A DNA stretch of 64,000 bases from an uncultured Lachnospiraceae bacterium (GTDB taxonomy: Bacteria; Bacillota; Clostridia; Lachnospirales; Lachnospiraceae). Under the pieces are notes generated by a model. The model was not told where the DNA came from, did not search any database, and was given only the letters and a program-made list of their open reading frames with translations. How positions within the stretch are numbered: position 1 is the stretch's first letter; the number at the start of each line of letters is the position of its first letter. Shown here one piece after another: positions 34,622 to 44,045 of the stretch. The position numbers were made by a program, and so were the translations under genes. The DNA is taken from positions 1 to 64,000 of the forward strand of contig CAJUEW010000009.1 in NCBI GenBank assembly GCA_910585465.1, in the 5' to 3' direction.

Positions 34622-35638
34622 TCATCTAATAGTTACTGCTGCAATACATACAATTATGCCAATTACAATACCATGTCTCTTCCAGGTCAGCTGAAGATAT
34701 CCTACAAATTCACGAATCAAAGCATTCAATGTAAAATACCATTTCGTCTTTGCGCCAAACCCTACACATTTTATTCCTTGCTGCTTCGCCAGAATTAAGG
34801 CTCTGAAAACATGATAAGCAGTCGTAACTATAACAATTCTAGCATTCTCTTTGTGTATCAACTCCTTTGAAAACATCAGATTTTCCTCAGTTGATACCGA
34901 TTTTTGCTCTGTTATGATTCTTTCGTCATCCACTCCTTGATCGACCGCATAAGCCGCCATAGCCTCACTTTCCGGAATATCCTCGCCTGGCCCCTGCCCT
35001 CCGGACATGATCAGCACTGCATTTTGATTGCAGCGTAAAAGCTCTATCCCTCGATTAATTCGGGCCGCAAGCAGCGGCGTGACCTTAGTTCCAATAATAC
35101 CGGAACCCAGTACAATAATATAGTCCGCATTCCTCTTCTTTTTCAGGTGAATAAGATTAAGAATTGCAGATAGTGAATACATTGCCATCAATGACAATAC
35201 GTATATTGCAGAAAAGCTAATAATTACGTAGAGCATTGTACTAAACTTGCCTTTTTCCAGACTCCCGATCACCGGCCAGACAACAAGATATACAGACAGC
35301 AAGATTGAAAATAGCATAGATAATAAATTAGACGGTTTCATTCCCTCATGCCTGATGATTTTTATACCTTCTATAAAGAATGTGACAATCAAAACCGCAG
35401 GAAATGCAATCACACTGACTACCGCCAAAATAAACAGAAAAACCAGGATTCCGATGATTGCATCATGTGCTGCGAGCCATGCTGAATATTCGGATAATAT
35501 AAAAAACAAAAAAACGGCCAGACATGTCATCATCCAGAAAAAGGAGACGCCGCTCCATAATGTCCTGGGGTCACATAACATAATTCTCGCAAATATACAA
35601 AATGGTATTAAAAAAAGAATGAATGAAATCTGCCACAT
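34622..35638 (-). CDS. YdcF family membrane protein (DUF218)
   Basis: 338 residues. About five transmembrane helices in the first 160 residues, then a cytoplasmic or surface DUF218 domain: ADYIIVLGSGIIGTKVTPLL, LIMSGGQGPGEDIPESEAMA, IITEQKSVSTEENL and VIVTTAYHVFRAL. The family includes ElyC/SanA-like proteins linked to cell-envelope functions; the exact reaction is unknown. It is a common single gene in Firmicutes. Confidence 0.88.
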   Translation of the reverse strand: MWQISFILFLIPFCIFARIMLCDPRTLWSGVSFFWMMTCLAVFLFFILSEYSAWLAAHDAIIGILVFLFILAVVSVIAFPAVLIVTFFIEGIKIIRHEGMKPSNLLSMLFSILLSVYLVVWPVIGSLEKGKFSTMLYVIISFSAIYVLSLMAMYSLSAILNLIHLKKKRNADYIIVLGSGIIGTKVTPLLAARINRGIELLRCNQNAVLIMSGGQGPGEDIPESEAMAAYAVDQGVDDERIITEQKSVSTEENLMFSKELIHKENARIVIVTTAYHVFRALILAKQQGIKCVGFGAKTKWYFTLNALIREFVGYLQLTWKRHGIVIGIIVCIAAVTIR

Positions 35639-35671
35639 ACCTGTATTGCCCCTTTATCATACGATGTTTTT

Positions 35672-36148
35672 TTACAAATCAAAAAGAAAATCCTCATAAT
35701 CTTTTACATAATATCGGATATTCGTTCTGCCTTTTTGAATGATCGCATGGCCCTCTGCCTCCAGTTTTGATTTCTGCGCCTGCACACCGCCGGGATATTT
35801 GGGATTTAACTCCCCTTTTGCTTTCAGCGTCCGCCAGTAAGGCGTCTCATCCTTTTTTCTCTGATGGCTTGCCCATGCCGCAATAGAAACGAAAATACCT
35901 GCTGTAATAGGCTCCGTAAAATCCGCGCCACTTAACTTAGCAAAATGTTCACGAATCTCTCCTACAGTGGTCACCTTCCCGTAAGGAATCTTCCTCATAA
36001 TTTTATCATACTCAATTGGCGGCGCAAAATACATTCTGTTCCCACCATATTTTTTAATACTTTTCTGATCCGTAATCACTTGAATCTTCGGCATATCCTT
36101 ACTTTCATGTAACATTGCATTAAAATCTTTTTTATCTTCATTCGCCAT
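35672..36148 (-). CDS. MGMT-family alkyltransferase-like protein
   Basis: 158 residues starting after GGAGGTATGAAAT. The region IPYGKVTTVGEIREHFAKLS and the following PYWRTLKAKGELNPKYPGG then QKSKLEAEGH parallel the DNA-binding domain of O6-alkylguanine transferases. The PCHR active-site cysteine motif is replaced (no Cys at that place), so it is an alkyltransferase-like (ATL) protein that could bind alkylated bases without repairing them. It has extra N-terminal and C-terminal extensions. Confidence 0.75.
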   Translation of the reverse strand: MANEDKKDFNAMLHESKDMPKIQVITDQKSIKKYGGNRMYFAPPIEYDKIMRKIPYGKVTTVGEIREHFAKLSGADFTEPITAGIFVSIAAWASHQRKKDETPYWRTLKAKGELNPKYPGGVQAQKSKLEAEGHAIIQKGRTNIRYYVKDYEDFLFDL

Positions 36149-36193
36149 ATTTCATACCTCCTGTCTAAATCATAGTACAATTCCTTTCCCTAT

Positions 36194-36242
36194 GCAATGA
36201 GACAGTTTTAAAAATTATGTTTAAAATAAACTGTCTCATTGC
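36194..36242. repeat. 49-bp inverted repeat between divergent genes
   Basis: GCAATGAGACAGTTT is inverted as AAACTGTCTCATTGC around an AT-rich centre. It sits between the divergent ATL and GyrI-like genes, where a terminator has no obvious job. It may be an operator for a dimeric regulator or a small MITE-like unit. Confidence 0.55.
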
Positions 36243-36322
36243 AGAATGTAAAATATTCAAGTATACTTATAAAACACGTGGTCGATCACTTTTTATTATT
36301 TTAACGCAAGGAGAAAAGAATT

Positions 36323-36769
36323 ATGATATATTCATTTGAAATCAAAAAAATGCCCCCCATCCAAGCCGTTTCCATATCTTTTAAAGGCCAATACTGTGAT
36401 ATGGGGAAATATATAGGAACTCTTTATAAAGCTATAAGAGGACGTGCAACAGGCGCACCCTTTTACTGTTATTATGAGCCTGGAAATCTGGAAAATACAG
36501 AAATTGAGTTATGTGTTCCTTTTATCGGTACTATTGCAGGCAATGACGTTACTGTTAAACAATTTCCTTCCACCAACACATTATGTACCCGACATATCGG
36601 AAGCTACGAAACACTAAACCAGGCATACCAGCAAATCCTTAAGTATGCAAAAGAAAATGGATATAAACTGCTGTCTCCTTCAAGGGAAATCTATGTGAAA
36701 GGACCTGGCAGATTTCTGAAGGGAAATCCCCAAAATTATATAACGGATATCGTTATTCCCATTTCGTAA
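36323..36769 (+). CDS. GyrI-like small-molecule-binding domain protein
   Basis: 148 residues beginning after AAGGAGAAAAG. The pattern YSFEIKKMPPIQAVSISFKG, a central IELCVPFIG segment and CTRHIGSYETLNQAYQQILK is that of the GyrI-like/AraC effector-binding domain (stand-alone SOUL-like fold). Such proteins bind or hydrolyse hydrophobic or cytotoxic small molecules. There is no DNA-binding domain. Single gene with a strong terminator (36801-36838). Confidence 0.85.
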   Translation: MIYSFEIKKMPPIQAVSISFKGQYCDMGKYIGTLYKAIRGRATGAPFYCYYEPGNLENTEIELCVPFIGTIAGNDVTVKQFPSTNTLCTRHIGSYETLNQAYQQILKYAKENGYKLLSPSREIYVKGPGRFLKGNPQNYITDIVIPIS

Positions 36770-36800
36770 GTCTATATTCCACATATAGAGACAAATTATT

Positions 36801-36838
36801 TCTGCCAGACAACATTTGTACCCCTGTTGTCTGGCAGA
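36801..36838. terminator. Terminator between convergent genes
   Basis: Perfect 13-bp stem TCTGCCAGACAAC / GTTGTCTGGCAGA. It separates the GyrI-like gene from the convergent ABC permease gene. Confidence 0.75.
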
Positions 36839-36854
36839 TACGCACTGACTTTCC

Positions 36855-39344
36855 TTATTCTATTGTCTCAATAGAATCCACGATACTCATTTTCGCAATC
36901 CGCCTCAATGGTATGCACGTTGCAATCAGGCAGGCAAGCACAGACATTACGGCAGCCTCTGCCATGGAAAGTGCAGGAATTGATACAAGCTGGATGGTAT
37001 CCGTACGCGCGGCTTCCACAAAAATAGTACAGATATAACCCGTCACACATCCGATAACGGCAGCAATGATTCCATAATATGCCCCTTCCCACAGGAAGGT
37101 CTGATAAAGCACCTCATGACTCATACCGATCGCCCTCTGCATCCCAATCTCCGTTACCCGTGTATGGATATTCGTATAGACCGTATTCACAATATTCAAA
37201 AGGCCGATCAACCCGACAAAAAGGATCAATCCCCATGCCAGCATCCGTATCTGTTCATAGCTTTCCGCCAGCTGACGGTCCGTATCTTCATAGGAAAGAT
37301 ATGTGGTGCCCGGAATTTCCCGGCAAAGCGCTTCTACCGCCATGTCAAACTGCTCCCTGTCCGCCTCCTTTTTCAAAACAGGACATATCTCCTGATATTC
37401 TTTTCTCCCTGTTAGTTCCGGGTAAAGCCGGTCAGACACAATTACCTGGATTCCGTTCGTGAACCCCTGATTCCCCACACTGGCAAATCCGTCTGTCCCG
37501 TCAAATGCCTCTATAACCGGCAGCTCTATTCCCTTTATAGAAACCGTTTCGCCTGCCCGGAATTCCGAATGCTCTAACTCTTTCCCTTCATAAACAATGG
37601 GGAACGGATTCTTTATAATGCAGCCTTCTCCTGCGTTAAGGCGCTTCATATCTTCTTTTGAAATTCTCCCCTGGGTATAATAATCCATATATGCTTCATT
37701 GAGGCCGACAACCTGGAGAGTTTCCCCCGGCTTTAATTCAAATCCCGGCGACATTCCGGAAATCAGTTCTTCCGTATCAAAAAGGGAAAACTGAATGGCT
37801 GCTGCCGAATCCACCGCTTCGTTCCCCAGTAAGTTCTCTAAATCCGCACTGGTAAAGCCTGCCGTCTCATTTATAATGGAGTAATCCCCCAGCCGCATTT
37901 CTTCCATTAACTCCGCGGCATTTAAAAGGGCCGTAAAACTCTGCAGGGCAACAAATACAGTAATACTCATCACAAGGGACAAAATGGTGATAGCCGTCCG
38001 GCCGCGGCTGCGTTTCAGGTTCAGCCGGGCATAATATGCCGCGAAGTTTCGAATCTTTTTTGTTCTGCGGTTCCTGCGCCTGATTTTTGTGTCCCTTCCG
38101 GACATGGCCACAGTCGGCGCCACTTTTCCAGCATACCGGACAGCCGGAACAGCCGCGGCAAATGCAAAGAACAGGGTAAAAAGCGCCCCCACAGCGAGGA
38201 ACAACGGTTTTCCAGAACTGTTCTCCTGTATCAGTTCCTGTAATCCTGCCGCATTCTGCACCATGAAAATCTCTGGAGATACAAATCCTGTCGCCATCGA
38301 AAAGATCGTTTTTGCCGATAAAAACCCAATCAGCATCCCGATTGGAATCCCAATCAGGCATAGAAACATAATCTGTAGGGAGACAATCCCGTAAAGCTGC
38401 CCTTTCTCACCTCCAATGGCCCGCAGCACCCCGTATTCTTTCATACGTTTCGATACTGAAATCTTCAGCACATTGTAAATCACAAGGCCCGATGCCAAAA
38501 GAACGAGACCGCCGACCATAATACCGGCCAGTTGAAGAAACGAAACATCCATTCCACTTTCCCCGGTTTCTTCCGTATTATCATACGGAATTCCTGCAGC
38601 AGACAGATAAACTATGTTATAAGTCACATCCAGCTCCGGAATCTGCAATCTTTCCGCCACATCCTCTACTGTACTCTGCATACTTTTTTTATCTGCCGTC
38701 CGAAAATCCACTACATAATACACCTGCCCGGGCGGGAACAATCTTTCTGCCGTCCCCTCTCCCACTATCCCCGGAAGCATGCCGTAAGTATACGCCACAT
38801 AATTACTCTTCGTAATTCCTGTCAGGATAAATTCCTCCGTATAATCCACTGCAGGCAGAATCCCATGCCGCCATGCTTTCGAAGCCGTCAGGGAAATCTT
38901 ATCCCCGACTTTTCCCTGAAAGCCAAGAAATTTTAGCACATCCTCTGACAGCGCAATCTCCATCGGGCGCTCTGGAAGCCGTCCTTCCAGGAGTTCTGTA
39001 AAAGCCGGATACATCTCATAACTATGATCCAAATATTCTACAAGGCTAAGTCTAAGCTGGCTGTTCAGCTCTATCGTCCCCAGGTCAATCGCCGCGCCAA
39101 TATAGGAAAAACGGGAATCAGATTTTATTGCGGCAAGCTGTTCTTCTGTGAGCTGCACAAAGGAACCGTACTTTTCCCCTGCAAGGGCAATTGCCTGTTG
39201 TTCCTTCATTGCATTTAAAATGCCAATGGACTGCCCGATTACAGTTGTTATGATCGTAGAGAGAATCACAGCAATCAGGATTAATATGGAAGTAACTTTC
39301 TGGGCAAGCAGTTCCTTCCACGCCAAAACACGATATGATTTCAT
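36855..39344 (-). CDS. FtsX-type ABC transporter permease
   Basis: 829 residues with two FtsX repeats. The motif YGVLRAIGGEKGQLYGIV (about residue 310) and the second IGMQRAIGMSHEVLYQTFLW (about residue 735) mark them. Large extracellular domains lie between the membrane helices. It overlaps the ATPase gene by 4 bp (ATGA). It is the last gene of the operon 41856-36855 (regulator, kinase, ATPase, permease), a complete sensing and export module of the type used against peptide antibiotics. Confidence 0.9.
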   Translation of the reverse strand: MKSYRVLAWKELLAQKVTSILILIAVILSTIITTVIGQSIGILNAMKEQQAIALAGEKYGSFVQLTEEQLAAIKSDSRFSYIGAAIDLGTIELNSQLRLSLVEYLDHSYEMYPAFTELLEGRLPERPMEIALSEDVLKFLGFQGKVGDKISLTASKAWRHGILPAVDYTEEFILTGITKSNYVAYTYGMLPGIVGEGTAERLFPPGQVYYVVDFRTADKKSMQSTVEDVAERLQIPELDVTYNIVYLSAAGIPYDNTEETGESGMDVSFLQLAGIMVGGLVLLASGLVIYNVLKISVSKRMKEYGVLRAIGGEKGQLYGIVSLQIMFLCLIGIPIGMLIGFLSAKTIFSMATGFVSPEIFMVQNAAGLQELIQENSSGKPLFLAVGALFTLFFAFAAAVPAVRYAGKVAPTVAMSGRDTKIRRRNRRTKKIRNFAAYYARLNLKRSRGRTAITILSLVMSITVFVALQSFTALLNAAELMEEMRLGDYSIINETAGFTSADLENLLGNEAVDSAAAIQFSLFDTEELISGMSPGFELKPGETLQVVGLNEAYMDYYTQGRISKEDMKRLNAGEGCIIKNPFPIVYEGKELEHSEFRAGETVSIKGIELPVIEAFDGTDGFASVGNQGFTNGIQVIVSDRLYPELTGRKEYQEICPVLKKEADREQFDMAVEALCREIPGTTYLSYEDTDRQLAESYEQIRMLAWGLILFVGLIGLLNIVNTVYTNIHTRVTEIGMQRAIGMSHEVLYQTFLWEGAYYGIIAAVIGCVTGYICTIFVEAARTDTIQLVSIPALSMAEAAVMSVLACLIATCIPLRRIAKMSIVDSIETIE

Positions 39345-40012
39345 GCTGCCACCTCCGAGAGAATACCATCTACGATTACAAACTGCCTGTCAGCCATCTT
39401 TGCAATCCGGTTATCATGGGTAATGACCACCAGTGTCTTATCCATCTTTCTTTGGACGTTCTTAAGGAGTTCCATGACCTCGCTCCCGCTTTTGCTGTCG
39501 AGATTCCCTGTCGGCTCGTCTGCAAAAATGATGTCAGGCTGCGCCGCCAGGGCGCGGGCAATGGCAACACGCTGCTGCTGCCCTCCTGAAAGCTCATGGG
39601 GAAGATGGGCCAGGCGTTCCTGAATTCCAAGCAGTCCCGTAAGCTGGTCCAGATAGGTCTCTTCCGGCTGCTTCTTATCCAGAAGAATCGGCATGATAAT
39701 ATTTTCCCTTGCCGTCAGGACAGGCAGGAGATTAAACTGCTGAAAAATAAAGCCAATCCGTCTGCGTCGGAACGCAGAAAGTTCCTTATCATGAAAGCTA
39801 TAAATATCCTTTCCATCATAAGTCAGGCTCCCAGACGTAGGCCGATCCAATCCTGACAGCAAATGTAACAATGTACTCTTCCCACTGCCGGAAGGCCCTA
39901 TTATTGAAATAAAATCTCCCTGTCCAATCTTAAGTCCTGCCTTATCAAGCGCTACTACACGGTTCTCGCCACTGCCATAAATCTTCGATAGTTCTTTTGC
40001 TTCAATAACCAT
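39341..40012 (-). CDS. ABC transporter ATP-binding protein (MacB/LolD type)
   Basis: 223 residues from ATG 40012 (MVIEAKELSK), after AAGGAGAG; an upstream reading from 40063 has no ribosome site. Walker A GPSGSGKST, Q-loop FIFQQFNLLPVLTA, signature LSGGQQQR, Walker B IIFADEPTGNLD, H-loop ITHD. It is similar to the ATPase at 28082, so the window holds two related exporter modules. Confidence 0.95.
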   Translation of the reverse strand: MVIEAKELSKIYGSGENRVVALDKAGLKIGQGDFISIIGPSGSGKSTLLHLLSGLDRPTSGSLTYDGKDIYSFHDKELSAFRRRRIGFIFQQFNLLPVLTARENIIMPILLDKKQPEETYLDQLTGLLGIQERLAHLPHELSGGQQQRVAIARALAAQPDIIFADEPTGNLDSKSGSEVMELLKNVQRKMDKTLVVITHDNRIAKMADRQFVIVDGILSEVAA

Positions 40013-40093
40013 AAAAACACTCTCCTTATCAATGATAAGATGAGTATAATGGACAATTCTCAAGAAACGCTCAAGATTATGAAATGAATAAAA

Positions 40094-41194
40094 TCAATTT
40101 ATTCGAAATATTGCCGTTGCTGATGCCCCGCCGCCTGCCGGATTCTTTAATTCCAGTGAGCCTCTATGTTTCAGGCATAGTATCCGGGCGCTGTATAATC
40201 CCATCCCAAAATGTTCCGTTTCCTCACTCATCTTGCCAAAAGGCCTGGGGCCTTCTCGAAGCAGCTTTTCCGGATAGCCAGGTCCATCATCTGCTACCGT
40301 CAGAAGAAGGCAGCCTTCCCGAGCCTCCAGATAAACAGACAGGTTATTCTGGGCAAACCGGGCCCCATTTCTGATCAGGTTCTCAGCAACATTTAAAAAT
40401 ATTCCATGATCTAGCTTCACGTGCCCTGTCTCCGGTATAATTACCGACGTTTCCATTGCAGGCGCCAAAAATTTCAACGTATCCAATAATTCTGCATGAA
40501 GCTGGGAATATGCACATTCCCTTTCTTGGAACGGAAGCTGCTCCAATCTCTGGATTCCACTCATTGCCTCCACATAGTTCTCAATACGAAGCACATAATC
40601 CTCCAATCTTTCAAAAGCTTGTCCGTCCTCTTTGCCTTGCCGTATAAGCTTAATGGTTCCCTTTAATACGGTAACCGGATTGCGCAGGTCATGGGAAAAT
40701 GCCGCATTCAACCGCTTCCTCTCCTCTGCCTGCTCCCATAGCTCCTGATTTGCCTTAAGAAGCTCTGCACGCATAGTCTCAAAACCTCTGCAGATCTGTC
40801 CCAGTTCATCTTTTGAAACCTCCGGAACTGAAAAATCCAGATCATGGTTCAGGATACGTTCCGTCCCCTTTTGTAAAACAGCGATCGGCATCTTCAGCTT
40901 TATGTGGTAAAACAAAACCCCCGCTGCTCCCAATCCTCCGGCCGGGAGCAGGATACAGGCCAATAGCTGAAGCACATCTATCATCTTTAAAATCCTTTGC
41001 TGGTCTTTTGTCGGCCCCTCCAGCATTATCGTTGTTCCGTCCGACCGGATCTCGATTCCTCCGGCAGGATAACTGTCACGGACATTTCCACAGAATACGA
41101 GGAGCAGCAAGAGAATCAACAGAGAAACCATTATACAACAGACCGACAACACAAAAAATGCTTTTTTTAAATCCATATTTTTCAGGCGTTCCAT
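40094..41194 (-). CDS. Sensor histidine kinase with HAMP domain
   Basis: 366 residues. Two transmembrane helices (about 12-35 and 76-95) flank a short extracellular segment of about 40 residues; then a HAMP domain, H-box AAFSHDLRNPVTVLKG, an N-box (ENLIRNGARFAQ) and G-boxes ADDGPGYPEKLL and FGMGLYSARIL. The start overlaps the end of the regulator gene by 13 bp. It probably responds to a ligand of the ABC exporter encoded downstream. Confidence 0.92.
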   Translation of the reverse strand: MERLKNMDLKKAFFVLSVCCIMVSLLILLLLLVFCGNVRDSYPAGGIEIRSDGTTIMLEGPTKDQQRILKMIDVLQLLACILLPAGGLGAAGVLFYHIKLKMPIAVLQKGTERILNHDLDFSVPEVSKDELGQICRGFETMRAELLKANQELWEQAEERKRLNAAFSHDLRNPVTVLKGTIKLIRQGKEDGQAFERLEDYVLRIENYVEAMSGIQRLEQLPFQERECAYSQLHAELLDTLKFLAPAMETSVIIPETGHVKLDHGIFLNVAENLIRNGARFAQNNLSVYLEAREGCLLLTVADDGPGYPEKLLREGPRPFGKMSEETEHFGMGLYSARILCLKHRGSLELKNPAGGGASATAIFRIN

Positions 41195-41856
41195 TTATAT
41201 CCACACCCCCAAACAGTTTCGATATAACTGTGAAATGTATATCCGGCCAGTTTTGCCCGGATCTTTCGGATGTGCTCCATCACCGTGCCGCTGTTTCCGT
41301 CACCGTCAATTCCCCATATTGCTTCATAGATCCGTTCCCGGTCAAAAACCTGCCCTGCATTCATAGAAAGAAGTTCCAAAATGTCAAACTCTCTTTTTGT
41401 CAGCGAAACTGGCCGTCCACTTACTGATACGGCTCGGTTTCCATAGTCAATGGCCAGTTCACCAAAAAAGCGGACGGTCCGATTCTCCATCGAACGCTGT
41501 TCTCTCCGCAGGTGTGCCGCAACCCGTGCCCCAAGCTCATCTAAGTCAAAAGGCTTTACAATATAATCATCTGCCCCTGCCCGAAAACCTATGATCTTAT
41601 CAACTGATTCAACGCGTGCCGTAAGAAACAGAATCGGACTCGAAACAAACTGCCGAATCTTCTTGCAGACCTCCAGACCATCCATCTCCGGCATGTTGAT
41701 ATCCAAAAGAATCAAGTCCGGCTTCCCTGTCAGCTTTTGGAGCGCTTCCCTGCCACTATAAGCTGTAAGCACATCATATTCTGAAACAAAATAACTTTTT
41801 ATCATATCAGTAATTCCAGGTTCGTCATCCACAATCAATAGAGTATACCGCCGCAT
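41182..41856 (-). CDS. OmpR-family response regulator
   Basis: 224 residues from ATG 41856 (MRRYTLLIVDDEPG) after GTGTGGAGGAT; the longer frame to 41946 has no ribosome site. Receiver: DDE, Asp in LILLDINMPEMDG, Thr in FLTARVES, Lys in YIVKPF. Winged helix with YIETVWGCGYKW at the end. First gene of the regulator-kinase-ATPase-permease operon. Confidence 0.93.
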   Translation of the reverse strand: MRRYTLLIVDDEPGITDMIKSYFVSEYDVLTAYSGREALQKLTGKPDLILLDINMPEMDGLEVCKKIRQFVSSPILFLTARVESVDKIIGFRAGADDYIVKPFDLDELGARVAAHLRREQRSMENRTVRFFGELAIDYGNRAVSVSGRPVSLTKREFDILELLSMNAGQVFDRERIYEAIWGIDGDGNSGTVMEHIRKIRAKLAGYTFHSYIETVWGCGYKWNA

Positions 41857-41976
41857 CCATCTATCCTCCACACATTTAATAAACCCATTATAACCAGTAA
41901 ATTCCAAGAAATGCTCAAGAAGTGACATGCAGCTGTTATTTTTCACTAAAATCTATGTGGGATGTCGTTCTAATCA

Positions 41977-42942
41977 TCAAATCTCCGGCAACGGAGGCCG
42001 TACCTCCACACCTTCTGCCCGTATCTGTACTTCTTCTGGTATGACATCATCACGAAACCCCTTGAACACCGGCTGTCTGAGTGAATGAAGCGTGCTGGGC
42101 ATATATTCGACAACACAGACATGGTTTGTTTCGACCCAAACAGCATCCTCATTTCCGACAGGTAGAATATGAAACGGATTTTTCCCTGTTTTATCCAACA
42201 TCTCTACGGCATCTTTCGTGACTCCTGAAGTTACATGTCCTTTGTAAACCAATACATCTTTTCGATATTGTCCCAGTACCAGACTGTAAAAACTCCCCCT
42301 TTTCCGAATATACCCTGCAACTATGAATTCTTCATCAGCCATCCGCTTACATTTAATCCATTCCTATGACCTCTTCCCCATAAAGTACAGACTTTCCTTC
42401 CGCTTCGCTACAACCCCTTCTAATTTCCTCTCGTCTGCCGCCTGGTAAAGCGCTTTTCCTTCCGTTTCTATAAATCGAGATACCGCAATCCTTTCATTTT
42501 CGCTAATTAATCGCTCAAGTATTTCCTTCCGTTTTAATAAGGGTTCCCACACCAATTCCCTACTCCCCTGATAAATACAGTCAAATGCCACAAATGATGC
42601 AGGAAATCTTTGCGATTCCATCTCTATTTTAAATTTGTCTGTCAATAAAGTACGTTTCTGAAGGCGGTAAAAATCTGGTACCCCCTCTGTAAGAACTACT
42701 ATCTCCCCATCCAAAATGCACTTCCCACTTACATTCTGAAAAATCCTCCCTATTTCCGGAAATTTCGAAAGCATCTGCATATTTCTTTTATTTCGGAAAT
42801 CAACCATATTCCTATCAACATAACACAAACAACGAAATCCATCCAATTTCAACTCATAAATATAATCCGGATCGTCAAAAGCCTCCTGCTGCTGTGCAAT
42901 AAGCATTGGACTTGCACAACGTTCTGCAAAAATATCACCCAT
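41977..42942 (-). pseudogene. ATP-dependent DNA ligase interrupted by an in-frame amber codon
   Basis: The frame starts at ATG 42942, overlapping the Ku stop as TGATG. The adenylation domain is complete: motif I YELKLDGFR with the catalytic Lys, ILDGEIVVL, FVAFDCIYQG, EGVVAKRKESLYFMGKR. TAG at 42366-42364 then interrupts it. In the same frame the protein resumes with EWIKCKRMADEEFIVAGYIR (OB-fold domain) to a stop at 41977. Without the stop it would be a normal ligase of about 320 residues for non-homologous end joining. The parts are otherwise undamaged, so the mutation is recent, or readthrough occurs, or the base is an error. Confidence 0.85.
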
Positions 42943-43742
42943 CACGCTGTCCCTGTAAGCGAACCTTGTGAATCTTTCTCCGCGTGCTTCGATAATTCCA
43001 GGCTTTTCTGCAATGCCTCCATCAAATCTATCACATTAGACGGCGCACCAGAGTCTGCTTCCACAATTTCCTGACCCTGTATCTTTTTCATAATTGCTTC
43101 ACGAAGCCTCGCCTGATATTCATCCCGGAACTCACTGGCATCAAATGGCTTTGTCATATTATCAATCAGCATTTTCGCCATACTTAACTCATTTTCTTCT
43201 AGTTTCATCTTCGGTACTGTTTTAGGAACCGCTGCAATCTCATCATGATAGAATAATGTCTTTACGATAAGCCCTTCTTTCGTCGGATATAATACCAGAA
43301 GCTTTTCATTTGTTCCCATTACCGTTTTCGCGATTGCAACTCTCTTCTGCGACAGCATAGACTGACGGAGCAATTCATAGGCTTTTTCTGCTCCAGTGTC
43401 AGGAATCGCATAGTAATCCTTTTCATAATAAATCATATTGACCTCTGACATTTTTGCGAACTGGATGATGTGGATTGTCTTATCCTTTTTAGTTTTAATC
43501 TTTTCAAGTTCCTCATCCGTCATAACAACATATTTATCTTTTTCGTATTCGTATCCCTTGACGATATCTTTCGATCCCACTTCTTTTCCACAATGGCTAC
43601 AATATTTCTTATACCTGATTCTTGCCTTGCTCTCCCTGTCCAACTGGTTGAAATGTATATCATTATCAATAGTTGCCTTATACATTCCAACGGGAATCAA
43701 TACCAGCCCCATAGAGATACTTCCCTTGTGTGCAACTGCCAT
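42942..43742 (-). CDS. ku: Ku family DNA end-binding protein
   Basis: 266 residues. It begins MAVAHKGSISMGLVLIPVGM and contains the Ku core: YKKYCSHCGKEV with two cysteines, VKGYEYEKDKYVVMTDEEL, YYAIPDTGAEKAYELL and FRDEYQARLREAI near the C-terminus. Bacterial Ku dimers encircle broken DNA ends and recruit a ligase for non-homologous end joining. It overlaps the ligase gene, which carries an amber codon, so the pathway may be impaired. The 300 bp upstream (43743-44045) hold no other gene. Confidence 0.95.
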   Translation of the reverse strand: MAVAHKGSISMGLVLIPVGMYKATIDNDIHFNQLDRESKARIRYKKYCSHCGKEVGSKDIVKGYEYEKDKYVVMTDEELEKIKTKKDKTIHIIQFAKMSEVNMIYYEKDYYAIPDTGAEKAYELLRQSMLSQKRVAIAKTVMGTNEKLLVLYPTKEGLIVKTLFYHDEIAAVPKTVPKMKLEENELSMAKMLIDNMTKPFDASEFRDEYQARLREAIMKKIQGQEIVEADSGAPSNVIDLMEALQKSLELSKHAEKDSQGSLTGTA

Positions 43743-44045
43743 ATCTTCACCTCGAATTCATTTTATGGGTAGTATCTGCTGCAAGGCATTTTCTATACAC
43801 TTTATACATTCTCATACTTGCCGGACAAAACTATATTCTCTTAAGCAGTATGCCATGAAGGAAATAGTTAAAAGTGAGATGATTTATATGTGGATATATG
43901 ATAGAATTATTATCAGTAATAAAGCTTGTATCATACTCAAACCACCCAAATCATATACTATAAATGATTAAATCCCGAAAAATGCACGAAAACAAAGCAT
44001 TCCCTCTTTGCGCAAAAGATATTGTATAAACTTAAGGAGATTCTC

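Noticed and set aside
40813..41427. 204-codon plus-strand frame
   Set aside because: Antisense to the kinase and regulator genes, which are well supported.
43438..43971. 177-codon open frame on the plus strand
   Set aside because: Its first half is the antisense of the intact ku gene and the rest is AT-rich intergenic sequence; no ribosome site.
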